Assembly (NCBI RefSeq): GCF_001368915.1
Contig: NZ_CSTE01000002.1
Location: 1,062,497 to 1,126,496, forward strand
From: Haloferax massiliensis
GTDB lineage: Archaea > Halobacteriota > Halobacteria > Halobacteriales > Haloferacaceae
DNA length: 64,000 bases
Direction: 5' to 3'
The position numbers were made by a program, and so were the translations under genes. This document shows, one piece after another, positions 40,934 to 50,401 of this stretch. The notes beneath the pieces were generated by a model. It worked only from the letters and a program-made list of their open reading frames with translations, did not search any database and was not told the origin of the DNA. Position 1 is the first letter of the stretch, and each line of letters starts with the position of its first letter.

Positions 40934-41740
40934 TTAGCGGTCGCTCGGTTCGTCGCCCGCGTCCGTGCCGGTCTCGTCGTCTTCGTCGTCGCCTTTCACT
41001 TCGCGCTTAATCGACTCCAGTTCGGCGTCGACGTCGACGGTCGGCTCGTCGCTCCCGCCGTCGTCGCCGTCCGGGTCGGCCTCCTCGGTCACGTCGATTC
41101 GGACCGGCCCCGTGCCGACCGGTTCGGGGTCGCGGGAGGGCGTTTCGTCGCGGGAGCGCCGGCTCTCGTCGCGCCGTTGCCACTCGGATTCGAACGTGCG
41201 CTCGTCCTCGCGCCAGCGGCGCTCGCGGGAGGTCCGCTCGCGTTCGGCCTCGGTGATTCGCGCGTCGAGTTCGTCGGCCAGCGAGCGGGCGCGGTCCATC
41301 ACGTCCCGAGCCTCGGGGTTCGAGGGCAAGTCGGCCTCCGAGAGCGCGTTTCTGAGTTCGTCGAGGGCGCGGTCGACGCCGGAGACGGCGCTCTTCGGGA
41401 CGTTTCGCATCCGGGACTCCGTCTCGCCTCGGGCGTCTTCCATCGCGCGGCCGGGGTCGGAAAGCCGCATGAGGCGGCGGAGCAGTTCGAGAGAGGCGAT
41501 AGTCGCTTCGAGGACGGCGATGACCGTCGGGATGGTGTACGACTCGGTGAACCGCAGGACCTCGCCGAACGTCGGCGGACGCGGGGGCCGAAACCGGTCG
41601 TCACCGGTGACGCGTCGGTCGCGGCCGCGGCCCCGATTGCGGTCGCGCTCCTCGCGGAGTTCCGCGCCGAGTTCGTCGAGCGTGTCCCCGAGTTCGTCGA
41701 GTAAGTCGAGGATGTCGTCGTCGCGTCGTCGGTCGCTCAT
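40934..41740 (-). CDS. Acidic coiled-coil-rich hypothetical protein
   Basis: 268-residue hydrophilic protein, probably cytoplasmic or membrane-attached by a short segment. The first 60 residues are charged (DDDILDLLDELGDTLDELGA then an Arg-rich run). Residues about 65-105 are mildly hydrophobic and helical (FGEVLRFTESYTIPTVIAVL then EATIASLELLRRLMRLSD). The middle is predicted coiled coil (LDELRNALSEADLPSNPEAR and ARSLADELDARITEAERERT). The end is very acidic with Asp/Glu/Gly runs. No family is recognised with certainty; such proteins are common haloarchaeal DUFs. The longer frame upstream to 43231 is a shadow. Start ATG 41740. Confidence 0.68.
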   Translation of the reverse strand: MSDRRRDDDILDLLDELGDTLDELGAELREERDRNRGRGRDRRVTGDDRFRPPRPPTFGEVLRFTESYTIPTVIAVLEATIASLELLRRLMRLSDPGRAMEDARGETESRMRNVPKSAVSGVDRALDELRNALSEADLPSNPEARDVMDRARSLADELDARITEAERERTSRERRWREDERTFESEWQRRDESRRSRDETPSRDPEPVGTGPVRIDVTEEADPDGDDGGSDEPTVDVDAELESIKREVKGDDEDDETGTDAGDEPSDR

Positions 41741-41814
41741 GGGCCACGGTTGGGCCGCCGCGGGGATAAGCGTTCGAGGGGCGAAGCGTGGAGGGCGTTT
41801 CGAGAGTCGCTCGC

Positions 41815-42903
41815 TTACCGCCGCGGGACGGCGCGCTGGTACTGCGGCGGCCACTCCGCGTCTGCGTCGAGTTCGTCTGCGGCGTGGAGCCCGAAGTACG
41901 GGTCGTAGAGATGCTCGCGGCCGACGATGGCGAGGTCGGCCCGGCCGTTTCGAACGACCTCGTCCGCGTGGCGCGCGGTTCGGATGCCGCCGACCGCGCC
42001 GACCATCGCGTCGGTCTCCTCGCGGACGACCTCCGCGAAGGGAATCTGATAGCCGGGGCCGGTGTTCGGAATCCGCTGGTCGGGGTGGATGCCGCCGGAA
42101 CTCACGTCGACGAGGTCGACGCCGAGGTCGTCGAGGTCGGCCGCGAGGCGGGCCGACTGCTCGACGTCCCACGACTCGCGGTCGTCCAGCCAGTCGGTCG
42201 CCGAGATGCGGACGAAGACGGGCTTGTCGTCGGGCCAGACCTCGCGGACCGCTTCCGTGACCTCGCGGACGAGTCGCGTCCGGTTCTCGAACGAGCCGCC
42301 GTACTCGTCGTCGCGGCGGTTCGTGACCGGCGAGAGGAACTCGTGGAGGAGGTAGCCGTGGGCCGCGTGAATCTCGGCGATTTCGAAGCCGGCGTCGAGG
42401 GCGCGCTCGGCCGCCGCGCGGAAGTCGTCGACGACGCCCGCGATACCGTCGGTCGATAGCTTTCGGGTCGGCGGGGCCTCGCCCTCGTAGGGCCACGGCA
42501 GGTCGCTGGGTGCGACGGTGGTCCACCCGCCGTCTTCGGGCGCGACCGGCTCGCTTCCCTCCCACGGCCGCGTCTTGCTCGCCTTCCGGCCCGCGTGGGC
42601 GAGTTGGATGGCCGGCGTGCTCCCCATCGACGAGACGAACGAGGTTATCTGCCGGAGCTTCTCGACGTGGTCGTCCGACCAGATTCCGAGGTCGTTCGGC
42701 GTGATGCGCCCCTCGGGGGAGACGGCCGTCGCCTCGGACATCACGATGCCCGCGCCGCCGACGGCGCGGCTGCCGAGGTGGACGAGATGCCAGTCGTCGG
42801 CGAAGCCGTCGGTCGAGGAGTACTGGCACATCGGCGAGACCATGATTCGGTTTCGGACCTCCGTCTCGCGGAGCGTAAGCGGCGTAAAGAGCGTGTCCGT
42901 CAT
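41815..42903 (-). CDS. NADH:flavin oxidoreductase (Old Yellow Enzyme family)
   Basis: 362-residue FMN-dependent ene-reductase of the YqjM-like OYE subgroup. N-terminal VRNRIMVSPMCQYSSTDGFA and WHLVHLGSRAVGGAGIVMSE are class hallmarks; the Cys in SPMCQY is the subgroup's flavin-tuning residue. The substrate-binding pair is in EIHAAHGYLLHEFLSP (H-x-x-H). GGSFENRTRLVREV and FVRISATDWLDD follow. It is likely to reduce activated C=C bonds with NAD(P)H. The minus-strand neighbour upstream (42967) is a nitrilase-family hydrolase, 63 bases away; the two could be cotranscribed. No substrate clue is visible. Confidence 0.93.
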   Translation of the reverse strand: MTDTLFTPLTLRETEVRNRIMVSPMCQYSSTDGFADDWHLVHLGSRAVGGAGIVMSEATAVSPEGRITPNDLGIWSDDHVEKLRQITSFVSSMGSTPAIQLAHAGRKASKTRPWEGSEPVAPEDGGWTTVAPSDLPWPYEGEAPPTRKLSTDGIAGVVDDFRAAAERALDAGFEIAEIHAAHGYLLHEFLSPVTNRRDDEYGGSFENRTRLVREVTEAVREVWPDDKPVFVRISATDWLDDRESWDVEQSARLAADLDDLGVDLVDVSSGGIHPDQRIPNTGPGYQIPFAEVVREETDAMVGAVGGIRTARHADEVVRNGRADLAIVGREHLYDPYFGLHAADELDADAEWPPQYQRAVPRR

Positions 42904-42966
42904 CGCCCTCGATTGGGCGGGGTCGGAAAAACCCCCCTCGGTTCCGGTGATGCAGTCCGGTTTCGG

Positions 42967-43731
42967 CTACTCGACCGAGCCGACGAACGCGCGCTGTTCG
43001 GCGAGCAGGTCGCGGTCGAGCGTCCAGACGAGGTCGCGCTCGCCGCGGTTCAGCGCCGCCGCGACGACGCCGTCGGGCCGAACGACGAGCGAGCGACCCG
43101 CGTACTCCGTGCCCGCGGTCCCCGAAATCGACCCGCTTCCCGTCCGGTTCGCGCCGACGAGCCACCGGACCCCGTCGAGGGCGCGGGCGCGACAGAGCAG
43201 TCGCCAGTTCGTCGAGTGGGCGGCGGGCCACGCGCCGACGACGAACAGGGCGTCGACTCGCTCGTCGGTCAGCGCGGCGCTGTCGCCGACGAAGTTCAGG
43301 TCGTAGCAGGTGAGGAGTCCCGTCCGGCCGGCGGGCGTGTCCGCGACGACGAGTTCGTCGCCCGGCGTGACGACCGCGGACTCGCCGCCCCAGAGGTGTC
43401 GCTTGCGGTAGACGGTCGCCGAGCCGTCGGGCCGGACGTAGGCGGCCGCGTTGTAGAGCGTCTCGCCGTCGCGTTCGAGGTAGCCCGCGAGCAGGTCGAA
43501 CTCGTTTTCCGCGGCGACGGAGGCGAGGAAGTCGGTCGCGCGCTCCCGCGAGATTGCACCGCTGAAGGCGCGGTTGTCGGCGACGAAGCCCGTGAGCGCG
43601 TACTCGGAGAACAGCGCGATGTCGACCGACTCGGGGAGGTCAGCGGCGCGGGCGCGCACGTCTGCCTCGTTTCGCGCCGGGTCGAGGTCGAACGCGGCGC
43701 GCTGCGGGACGGCGATGGTTGGACCGGTCAC
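42967..43731 (-). CDS. Carbon-nitrogen hydrolase (nitrilase superfamily)
   Basis: 254-residue amidase-type hydrolase with the full catalytic triad: E43 (LFSEYALTGF), K110 (VYRKRHLWGG) and C142 (LLTCYDLNF). The order and spacing are normal for the superfamily, whose members cleave amides or nitriles of small metabolites, including N-carbamoyl compounds and omega-amides. The N-terminal ~30 residues are slightly diverged. It may be cotranscribed with the OYE-family gene downstream. Substrate unknown. Confidence 0.9.
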   Translation of the reverse strand: MTGPTIAVPQRAAFDLDPARNEADVRARAADLPESVDIALFSEYALTGFVADNRAFSGAISRERATDFLASVAAENEFDLLAGYLERDGETLYNAAAYVRPDGSATVYRKRHLWGGESAVVTPGDELVVADTPAGRTGLLTCYDLNFVGDSAALTDERVDALFVVGAWPAAHSTNWRLLCRARALDGVRWLVGANRTGSGSISGTAGTEYAGRSLVVRPDGVVAAALNRGERDLVWTLDRDLLAEQRAFVGSVE

Positions 43732-43849
43732 GCTCGGAGGGACGGACGGGCCGCGAAAAAGTGACCCGGATGGAATCGACGGTCGGTCCCGGTCCGAGAC
43801 GCGAAGCGAAGGGAAACGCTCTTTTCACAGTCGAACGGACTTCCGGCAT

Positions 43850-45109
43850 ATGAGTGACGGGGACGACGACACGACAGAACTCTCGCCCGAGAGCTTCGAC
43901 GAGCGCCTGACCGAGGCCGAGGAGGCTCTGGAGGCGGCCGAGACCGAAGCCGACCTCGACGAGGTCGAGGCCACGCTCGACGACATCGAGGCCGACGTGG
44001 AGGCCGCGGACCTGCCCGAACCGGACGACGAAGACGAAGAGGACCCCGCCGAGGAAATCGAATCGCGCCTGTCCGACCTGCGCGACGACCTCGAATCCCA
44101 GCGCGGTCCCTACGCCGAAGACGCCGTCGAGACGCTCGACGAAGCCAAGTCCACGATTACGGACACCCGGTGGACCGAGCAGGGCGAAGGCGAAATCGTC
44201 GCCGCGGTCGAGACGTTCGCCGACGAGTTCAACGGCGTGCTCGACGCGAGCGTCTCGGTCGACGGCGACGGCGAGGAGGCGCTCACCGCCGCCGTCGACG
44301 ACGCCATCTCGGCTATCGAAGCGGCCGACCTCGACGCCGACGAGGACGCAGAGACCATCGCGGACCTCATCGAGGTCGCCGACGGCCTCGCGGACGGCCT
44401 CGACGACGCTCAGGAGTGGGACGACCTCGAAACGCGCGAGCAACTTCAGGTCCAGGGCTTCTACGACGTGCTCGGCCACTACAAGGACTACCCGCCGGAG
44501 CTGTCGGCGCTGAAGGAACACGAGAAGCGCGGCAACGTCGAGATGATTGCCCTCGCCTTCGAGAGCTTCCAGTCCGACTTCATGCAGGAGTACTGCATCG
44601 AGGCGTTCACGCGGATGAACGACGACCGCGCCTACGAGACCATCGAGGGGCAGGCCAAGCGCCGCGACAAGGGCGTCATCAAGGCCATCGGCAAGATGGC
44701 CGCCGAGGAGGGCGTCGAGATGCTCGTCGACTACGTCGACACCGACAGCGACCCCGCGCTCCAGAAGGTCGTGTTCAAGGCGCTCGGCGAAATCGGCTCC
44801 GAGGAGGCGACCCAGCCCATCGCGAACAAGCTCGTCACCGAGAACGACAACGTCCGCTCGGCCGCCGCGCGCGCGCTCGGCCTCATCGGCGACACCCGTG
44901 CCGTCGAACCGCTCTCGGACGTCGTCGCCGACGACGACGTCGACTCCGTCCGCGCCAGCGCCGCGTGGGCGCTCCGGCAGATCGGCACCGAGGACGCGCT
45001 CGAAGCGGCCGCCGGCTACGCAGACGACCGCTCGTTCCTCGTCCAGCGCGAGGCCGAGCTCGCCACCGAGTTCCTCGGCGACGACGTCGAGGCCGAAGCG
45101 ACCGTCTGA
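43850..45109 (+). CDS. HEAT-repeat protein with acidic helical N-terminus
   Basis: 419-residue soluble protein. Residues 1-100 are strongly acidic and predicted coiled coil (LSPESFDERLTEAEEALEAA, then EVEATLDDIEADVEAADL). Residues about 100-250 are helical without clear motif. From about residue 260 to the C-terminus there are PBS-lyase-like HEAT repeats (e.g. ALQKVVFKALGEIGSEEATQ, VRSAAARALGLIGDTRAVEP and VRASAAWALRQIGTEDALEA). HEAT solenoids hold proteins together; no enzymatic motif is present. Start ATG 43850; the longer frame upstream has Ser/Arg-rich shadow sequence. Confidence 0.85.
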   Translation: MSDGDDDTTELSPESFDERLTEAEEALEAAETEADLDEVEATLDDIEADVEAADLPEPDDEDEEDPAEEIESRLSDLRDDLESQRGPYAEDAVETLDEAKSTITDTRWTEQGEGEIVAAVETFADEFNGVLDASVSVDGDGEEALTAAVDDAISAIEAADLDADEDAETIADLIEVADGLADGLDDAQEWDDLETREQLQVQGFYDVLGHYKDYPPELSALKEHEKRGNVEMIALAFESFQSDFMQEYCIEAFTRMNDDRAYETIEGQAKRRDKGVIKAIGKMAAEEGVEMLVDYVDTDSDPALQKVVFKALGEIGSEEATQPIANKLVTENDNVRSAAARALGLIGDTRAVEPLSDVVADDDVDSVRASAAWALRQIGTEDALEAAAGYADDRSFLVQREAELATEFLGDDVEAEATV

Positions 45110-45235
45110 GGCCGCACGACCGACGCGGCACCCCGGCGGTTCTGCGGTCTCCCTTAGTTCTATTTCTCCCGCAGTCACCCGCGCTGAGTCCCCGGTCGCG
45201 AACGTTTTTGTAGGCGAACGCGACCATCGCGGGGT

Positions 45236-46921
45236 GTGTCTCGCCGGCCACTCACCGCCGCGTTCGCCGCCTCGCTCGTCGTCCTGCTCGCGGCCGCGGC
45301 CGTCGTCCCCGCGCCGATAGCGGCCGCGCCGGGGTCGGAGAACGCGACCGAATCGGCCACCGCCACCACCGCCGCCACCGCCGCCACCGCCGACCTATCG
45401 GCATCGGGCGACCCGCGAATCGTCTCCGCGCTCCCCGACCCGGCGACGCCCGACGACCGCGGCGAGTTCGTCGCCGTCGCCGCGCCCGCGGGAACCGGAC
45501 TCGCGCTGTCCGACGGCGAAGACACCGTCTCGTTCGTCGCGCCCGGCGGGGCGGTCGCCGTCGCCACCGACCCCGACGCGGCGGCGAACCTGACCGGCCG
45601 CCCCGTCGTCGCGCCCGGTCTCGACCTCGCGAACGGCGGCGAGACGGTCACGCTCCGGGTCGTCAGTGGCGACGGCAACGAGGGCGGAAACGGCGTCGTC
45701 GCCGACCGCCTCAGCTACGACCGGAGCCGCGAGGGCGCGCTCCTCGAACGACGAGACGGCGGGTGGTCGTGGTGGCCGCGGGCGCTTCCCCGACGGAGCG
45801 TCACGACCCACGGCCCCGCGAACGCGACGCTGTTCGTGCTCCCCGACTCGCCGGACCGGCCGATTTCGACGCTCAAGTCAGCCGACGAGCGGGTTCTGCT
45901 CGCCGGCTACGTCGTCTCCTCCGCGCGCATCGCGGACGAACTCGTCGCCGCCCGAGAGCGCGGCGTTGCCGTCTCGGTACTGGTCGAAGACAGTCCGGTC
46001 GGCGGCTTTCCACGGCGGTCGGCGCGCATCCTCGACCGCCTCGTCGACGCCGGCGTCTCGGTCCGCGTCGTCGGCGACCCCCACTCGTTTCACCACCCGA
46101 AGTACGCCGTCGTCGACGACGCGGCGCTCGTGATGACCGAAAACTGGAAGCCCGCGGGGACGGGGGGGCGAAAGAGCCGCGGTTGGGGGGTCGTCGCGCG
46201 CTCGCCGGCCGTCGCGTCCGACCTCGCGGCCACGTTCGAAGACGACGCGAGTCTCCCCGAGACCGCCCCGTGGGAGACGTACCGCGTCGGCCGGTCGTTC
46301 GTCCGCACCGAATCGGCGAACGGTTCGTATCCCTCGCGCATCGCGCCCGAGTCGGTCCGGGTCGACCGCGTCGCCGTCATCCGCGCGCCCGACAACGCCG
46401 AGTCCGCGGTCGTCTCTCGACTCGACGCCGCCGAGAGCCGAATCGACGTGCTACAGCCGACCGTCGAGGCCGACGGCCCGTTCGTCCGCGCACTCAAGCG
46501 CGCCGCCGGCCGCGGCGTCCGCGTCCGACTCCTCCTCGGGAGCGCGTGGTACGACGAGGAGGAAAACCGCGCACTCGCCGACCGGCTGAACGAGTGGGCC
46601 GACGAGACTGGAAATCCGCTCTCGGTTCGGCTCTCGCGACCCGGCGGGCGGTACGGCGCGATTCACGCGAAGGGCGTCGTCGCCGACGACACCGCGCTCG
46701 TCGGCAGTCTCAACTGGAACCGGCACTCGGCCCGCGAGAACCGCGAAGTCGTGCTCGCGCTGTCTGACCCGGCCGCCGCGGCGTACTTCCGCGAGGCGTT
46801 CGCGGCGGACTGGCGGGCCAGCGGCCGCGGGGCCGAGTCGAACCCGGGACTCGTCGCCGCGGCCGCCCTCGCGGTCGTCGTCGGACTCGCGGCGCTCAGG
46901 CGACTGGAGTTCGAAAAATGA
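45236..46921 (+). CDS. Exported phospholipase-D-like protein with lamin-tail-like N-domain
   Basis: 561 residues from a GTG start. A signal peptide (residues about 1-32, ending AAPIAAAPG-like) is followed by a beta-rich region resembling a lamin-tail domain (PRIVSALPDPATPDDRGEFV and LANGGETVTLRVVSGDGNEG). Two PLD domains carry HxK motifs: FHHPKYAVVDDAALVMTENW (near residue 285) and AIHAKGVVADDTALVGSLNW (near 480). A C-terminal hydrophobic helix (VAAAALAVVVGLAALRRLEF) probably anchors it in the membrane with the active domains outside. The substrate could be a phospholipid, an exposed nucleic acid or another phosphodiester. It is divergent from no gene and has no operon partner; the RecJ-like gene converges. 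Confidence 0.85.
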   Translation: MSRRPLTAAFAASLVVLLAAAAVVPAPIAAAPGSENATESATATTAATAATADLSASGDPRIVSALPDPATPDDRGEFVAVAAPAGTGLALSDGEDTVSFVAPGGAVAVATDPDAAANLTGRPVVAPGLDLANGGETVTLRVVSGDGNEGGNGVVADRLSYDRSREGALLERRDGGWSWWPRALPRRSVTTHGPANATLFVLPDSPDRPISTLKSADERVLLAGYVVSSARIADELVAARERGVAVSVLVEDSPVGGFPRRSARILDRLVDAGVSVRVVGDPHSFHHPKYAVVDDAALVMTENWKPAGTGGRKSRGWGVVARSPAVASDLAATFEDDASLPETAPWETYRVGRSFVRTESANGSYPSRIAPESVRVDRVAVIRAPDNAESAVVSRLDAAESRIDVLQPTVEADGPFVRALKRAAGRGVRVRLLLGSAWYDEEENRALADRLNEWADETGNPLSVRLSRPGGRYGAIHAKGVVADDTALVGSLNWNRHSARENREVVLALSDPAAAAYFREAFAADWRASGRGAESNPGLVAAAALAVVVGLAALRRLEFEK

Positions 46922-46951
46922 GCGGCCGCAGTCCGTGCGTCGAACGCCGGC

Positions 46952-48853
46952 TTACGCCGTCGTCGACAGCTCTTCGTCGATGTCGGCTTCGGCCATCTTC
47001 TCGACGAGGCTGTCGATGACCTCCCCGCGCATGCCGCTGACGAACTTGATGGAGCCGACGACGAGGTGGCCGCCGCCGGAGACGCCGCCGCCGACGACCT
47101 CCTCGTTCAGTTCGGCGACCATCCGCGGGATGTCGAGGCGGACGCCGTCGGAGCGGAGGACGGCGAAGTCGGGACCGTAGCCGATGGTGATGACCGGCTC
47201 GCCCGTCTCCTGGACCTTGCGGTCGTGGAGCTTGCCCGTGGTCTTGCCCGGCGCGGGGTAGGTAAAGCGGTGGGCCCACTTGTCGAGGTCGATGCGGTAG
47301 AGGTTGGCCCCGCTGTCGAGGCGCTCGTGTTCGAGGTGCGGCTCGGCCGCTTCGAGCTGGCGCTCGACGTCGCGCTCGGCGCGCGTCGAGAGGAACTCGA
47401 CGAGTTCGCGGTGTCGCTCCTCGTCGTCGCAGCCGACGTTGAGCACGTCGTTGACGATGGACGCGCCGTCGTTGTAGCGAAGCCAGTGGGCGGCGTAGTC
47501 GAGCGCCTCGCCCACGTCGAGGAGCTGTTCGCGGTCGTAGCCCTCGTCTTCGGCGAGCGCGATGTAGTTGTCCATGACCTCCGCCTTCGAGCGGTCAGAC
47601 AGCCCGGCGACGGCGGGGACGTGACGCAGTTCGTCGGTCACGTCGGGGTGGATCATCCGCGCGAGCTCGACGCACATCATGCCGGTCGTGATGCGGTAGT
47701 CCTCGTCGTGGAGGTACGGGTTGACGTGCGCGTCGAGGAGGTGGTTGACCGCCTCGGGGTCGGGGTGGTGGTGGTCGACGACCGCGATGGGCACGTCGTA
47801 GTGCGCGAGGTTCTCGTAGGCGGGCACGTCCTCCTCGGTCGACCCGTTGTCGAGCATGAGCAGGAAGGGGAGCCGCTGGCCGTGGCGGGCGCGCCCTTCG
47901 AGCGCGAAGTTCAGGTCGCGGGTCACGTCCTCCATCTCGTAGAACGGGGCCTTGCTCGGCAGGCGCTTGAACAGGTGTCGCGGCGCGTCGGGGTCGTCGT
48001 GGACCTCGGTGATGAGCCGTTCGAGGGCCAGTTGGACCGGGACGGACGCGCACATGCCGTCGCCGTCGGCGTGGTGGCGGACGCGAATCGGGCGGCCTTC
48101 GAGGACCGTCCGGCGCAGCAGGCGCGCCACGTCTTCGAGGTCGTCGCGGAGCTTCTCGAACGCCGCCCACTCCACGAGCGGCTCGACCGGCTCCGGCTCG
48201 GCGCGCTCGTCGAGCGCGGCGTCGATGCGCTGGCGGGCGTCGGCCGCGGTCTCGTCGTCGAGGACGGTGAGGCCGTCGACTTCGAGCTGACGGGTGCCCT
48301 CGTGGTCTTCGACGGTGCCGGCCATGCGGACCACGTCGTCGAGGTCGACTTCGGGGAACGCGCGGACGCCGGCCTCCTCGAAGGCGGCGGCGGCGACGAT
48401 GCCGGAGTCGTCGGCGATGCGGAAGACGGTCGGTCCGCCGGTCTGCTTGATCTGCGTGACGACGCCCTCGACGGTGACCGACTCGCCGACCGAGAGACTG
48501 GAGATGGGCGTGATGGTCGGCTCGTGGTCGACGGTCAGGGTTCGGTAGTCGTCCGGCGTGTCCTCGGCGAACGCGATGTCGCCGTTCTCGCGGACGGATT
48601 CGAGGCGGACGACCAGTCGGTCGCCGACCTCGTAGTCGGCCGAGAGGTTGGACTCGTGGATGAGTCCGGAGACGGAGTCGGAGATGTCAACGAAGATGCC
48701 GTACTCGACGACGCCGTTGACGACGGCGTGGTAGTAGGCGTCGGTCTCGACGTCGTCGGTGGTACAGTTCGGTGCGAGATCGTAGACGATAGGTCGCGCG
48801 TCCGAATTCGGACGCGAGTCGTCGCCGGAATCCCCGGCGTGCTCGTCGCTCAT
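46952..48853 (-). CDS. DHH/RecJ-family phosphoesterase with S1 and OB domains
   Basis: 633-residue protein. Residues about 20-105 include an S1-like RNA-binding domain (YYHAVVNGVVEYGIFVDISD) and residues about 110-205 an OB-fold (ISSLSVGESVTVEGVVTQIK). The DHH domain starts at about residue 255 with HHADGDGMCASVPVQLALER, then LLMLDNGSTEEDVPAYENLA and VVDHHHPDPEAVNHLLDAHV (DHH motif). The C-terminal DHHA1 part has GGGVSGGGHLVVGSIKF. It is a 5'-3' exonuclease or oligonucleotide phosphodiesterase with probable RNA or DNA substrates. A TATA-like GCTTAAC lies 28 bases before the ATG. Its 3' end converges with the PLD-like gene. Confidence 0.9.
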   Translation of the reverse strand: MSDEHAGDSGDDSRPNSDARPIVYDLAPNCTTDDVETDAYYHAVVNGVVEYGIFVDISDSVSGLIHESNLSADYEVGDRLVVRLESVRENGDIAFAEDTPDDYRTLTVDHEPTITPISSLSVGESVTVEGVVTQIKQTGGPTVFRIADDSGIVAAAAFEEAGVRAFPEVDLDDVVRMAGTVEDHEGTRQLEVDGLTVLDDETAADARQRIDAALDERAEPEPVEPLVEWAAFEKLRDDLEDVARLLRRTVLEGRPIRVRHHADGDGMCASVPVQLALERLITEVHDDPDAPRHLFKRLPSKAPFYEMEDVTRDLNFALEGRARHGQRLPFLLMLDNGSTEEDVPAYENLAHYDVPIAVVDHHHPDPEAVNHLLDAHVNPYLHDEDYRITTGMMCVELARMIHPDVTDELRHVPAVAGLSDRSKAEVMDNYIALAEDEGYDREQLLDVGEALDYAAHWLRYNDGASIVNDVLNVGCDDEERHRELVEFLSTRAERDVERQLEAAEPHLEHERLDSGANLYRIDLDKWAHRFTYPAPGKTTGKLHDRKVQETGEPVITIGYGPDFAVLRSDGVRLDIPRMVAELNEEVVGGGVSGGGHLVVGSIKFVSGMRGEVIDSLVEKMAEADIDEELSTTA

Positions 48854-48958
48854 AGTCCCGCTAGGTCAGGGGGTAGTGTTAAGCTTTACAAAAGCATCTC
48901 GCGTGCGCGGCCGGTTCGCACGACCCGTGGTGACCCGAAACCTTGGGGGCTCGGGGCG

Positions 48959-49813
48959 TCAGTAGCCCAGTTCGTCCAGCGCGGCTTCGACCGGCGGGAC
49001 GTAGTCGGCCCCGAAGACGCGGACGTGTTCGAGGAGCGGGAACAGCGCGTAGACGGGCGACCGCGCCCCGAAGAAGCCGTCGGCGATGGGTCGGCGCTCG
49101 TCGTAGGCGTCGAAGAAGGCGTCGCCCGCGGCGTCGAACCAGTCGATGTAGGCCAGTTCGACCTCGGGGTGGCCGTAGTAACACGCCGGGTCGAGGAAGG
49201 CGACGACGCGGTCGTCGCGGACGCGGAGGTTCGCGCCCCACACGTCGCCGTGGACGAGTCGCGGGGCCGCCGGCTCGACGAGGAGGCTGTCGAGGTCGGC
49301 CGCGACCGACTCGATTCGCTCGGCGGTCGCGGCCGGTAAGCCGGCGTCGCGCGCCGCGTCGGCCCACGGCAGGAGGCGCTGGTCGCGGAAGAACGCGACC
49401 CACGAGTCGGTCCACGGGTTCGGCTGTCGGTACGGTCCCGAGAGCGTGTCGTAGGGGAAGCCGAACGCCGGCGCGGTCGTCTCGTGGAGCGCGGCGAGGC
49501 GGGCGGCGAGGTCGCGCTCGGCGGCGGGGGTCAGGTCGGACGTGCCTTCGACGTAGTCGAGGACGAGCAGGTCGGCGTCGGCGTGGTGGACCGCGGGGAC
49601 CGGAAGGCCGGCCGCGGCGAGCGAGTCGAGCATCGCCGCCTCCACGTCGAGCGGCGTGTCGCCCACCTTGGCGACGACGGGGTCGCGCCCGTCGAAATCG
49701 AGGCGGTAGACGCGGCCGACGTGCCCGCCGTCGAGTTCGGTCGTCGCGGTCGGCGGCGCGTCGGCGGCGAGCGCGTCCGTCACGCGGGCGACGAGGTCGG
49801 AATCGAGCGTCAC
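48959..49813 (-). CDS. Fructosamine-kinase-family phosphotransferase
   Basis: 284 residues from GTG 49813 (TLDSDLVARVTDALAADAPP). Kinase-like motifs: GGHVGRVYRLDFDGRDPVVA (glycine-rich/Lys region), LLVLDYVEGTSD, and the catalytic HGDVWGANLRVRDDRVVAFL, whose HGD-x-W-x-x-N and following D are the family signature. The end PEVELAYIDWFDAAGDAFFD matches. Fructosamine kinases phosphorylate glycated amines so that the sugar is released, a repair role, but related enzymes act on other sugars or amines. The longer upstream frame overlaps the divergent JAMM gene and is a shadow. Confidence 0.88.
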   Translation of the reverse strand: MTLDSDLVARVTDALAADAPPTATTELDGGHVGRVYRLDFDGRDPVVAKVGDTPLDVEAAMLDSLAAAGLPVPAVHHADADLLVLDYVEGTSDLTPAAERDLAARLAALHETTAPAFGFPYDTLSGPYRQPNPWTDSWVAFFRDQRLLPWADAARDAGLPAATAERIESVAADLDSLLVEPAAPRLVHGDVWGANLRVRDDRVVAFLDPACYYGHPEVELAYIDWFDAAGDAFFDAYDERRPIADGFFGARSPVYALFPLLEHVRVFGADYVPPVEAALDELGY

Positions 49814-49915
49814 ACCCGAGTTCGGGCGACCGCCGACCTCAGTATGACGGTTCCGTTCCGGCGACCGACTCGGCGTTCCGGAACCCTTAGATGGAGCGCC
49901 CGCGGACGGTTCGGT

Positions 49916-50401
49916 ATGCGACTCTTCCGGTCGCGGGAGGTCGTCGGCATCGCCGCCGACGCCCTCGACGTCGCGCTCGAAGCCTCTGCGGAGACGCATC
50001 CGAACGAGTACATGGGCCTCCTCCGCGGCGAGGAGGCCCGCCGGGTCGGCGTCGACCGCGACGGCTACGTCGTGACGGACGTGCTCATCATCCCGGGGAC
50101 CGTGTCGGACCCCGTCAGCGCGACCGTCAGGAACGACCTCGTGCCGAACGACTTCCGCGCCGTCGGGTCGATTCACTCGCACCCCAACGGCGTCCTCCGC
50201 CCGAGCGACGCCGACCTCGACACCTTCGGAAGCGGCCGGGTCCACATCATCATCGGCAAGCCCTACGGCCCCGACGACTGGGAGGCGTTCGACCAGTCCG
50301 GCGAGGTCCGCGACCTCGACGTGCTCGACGTCGACCTCCCCGACCCCGAATCGTTCTTCGACTTCACGCAGGACGACATCGACGCGGAGTTGGACCGATG
50401 A
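49916..50401 (+). CDS. JAMM/MPN-domain metalloprotease (SAMP-type desampylase candidate)
   Basis: 161-residue JAB1/MPN/Mov34 protein. The JAMM metal motif is complete: [20 protein letters not shown] (H-x-H, seven residues, S-x-x-D), and the upstream catalytic Glu is in the [13 protein letters not shown] segment (residues about 29-41). In haloarchaea such proteases remove ubiquitin-like SAMP proteins from targets; I believe this resembles the second Haloferax volcanii JAMM protein (HvJAMM2) but could not check. The ATG at 49916 gives the domain-complete form, 29 bases after a CCTTAGA TATA-like site. Its stop overlaps the start of ribL (ATGA), implying coupled translation. Confidence 0.88.
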   Translation: MRLFRSREVVGIAADALDVALEASAETHPNEYMGLLRGEEARRVGVDRDGYVVTDVLIIPGTVSDPVSATVRNDLVPNDFRAVGSIHSHPNGVLRPSDADLDTFGSGRVHIIIGKPYGPDDWEAFDQSGEVRDLDVLDVDLPDPESFFDFTQDDIDAELDR

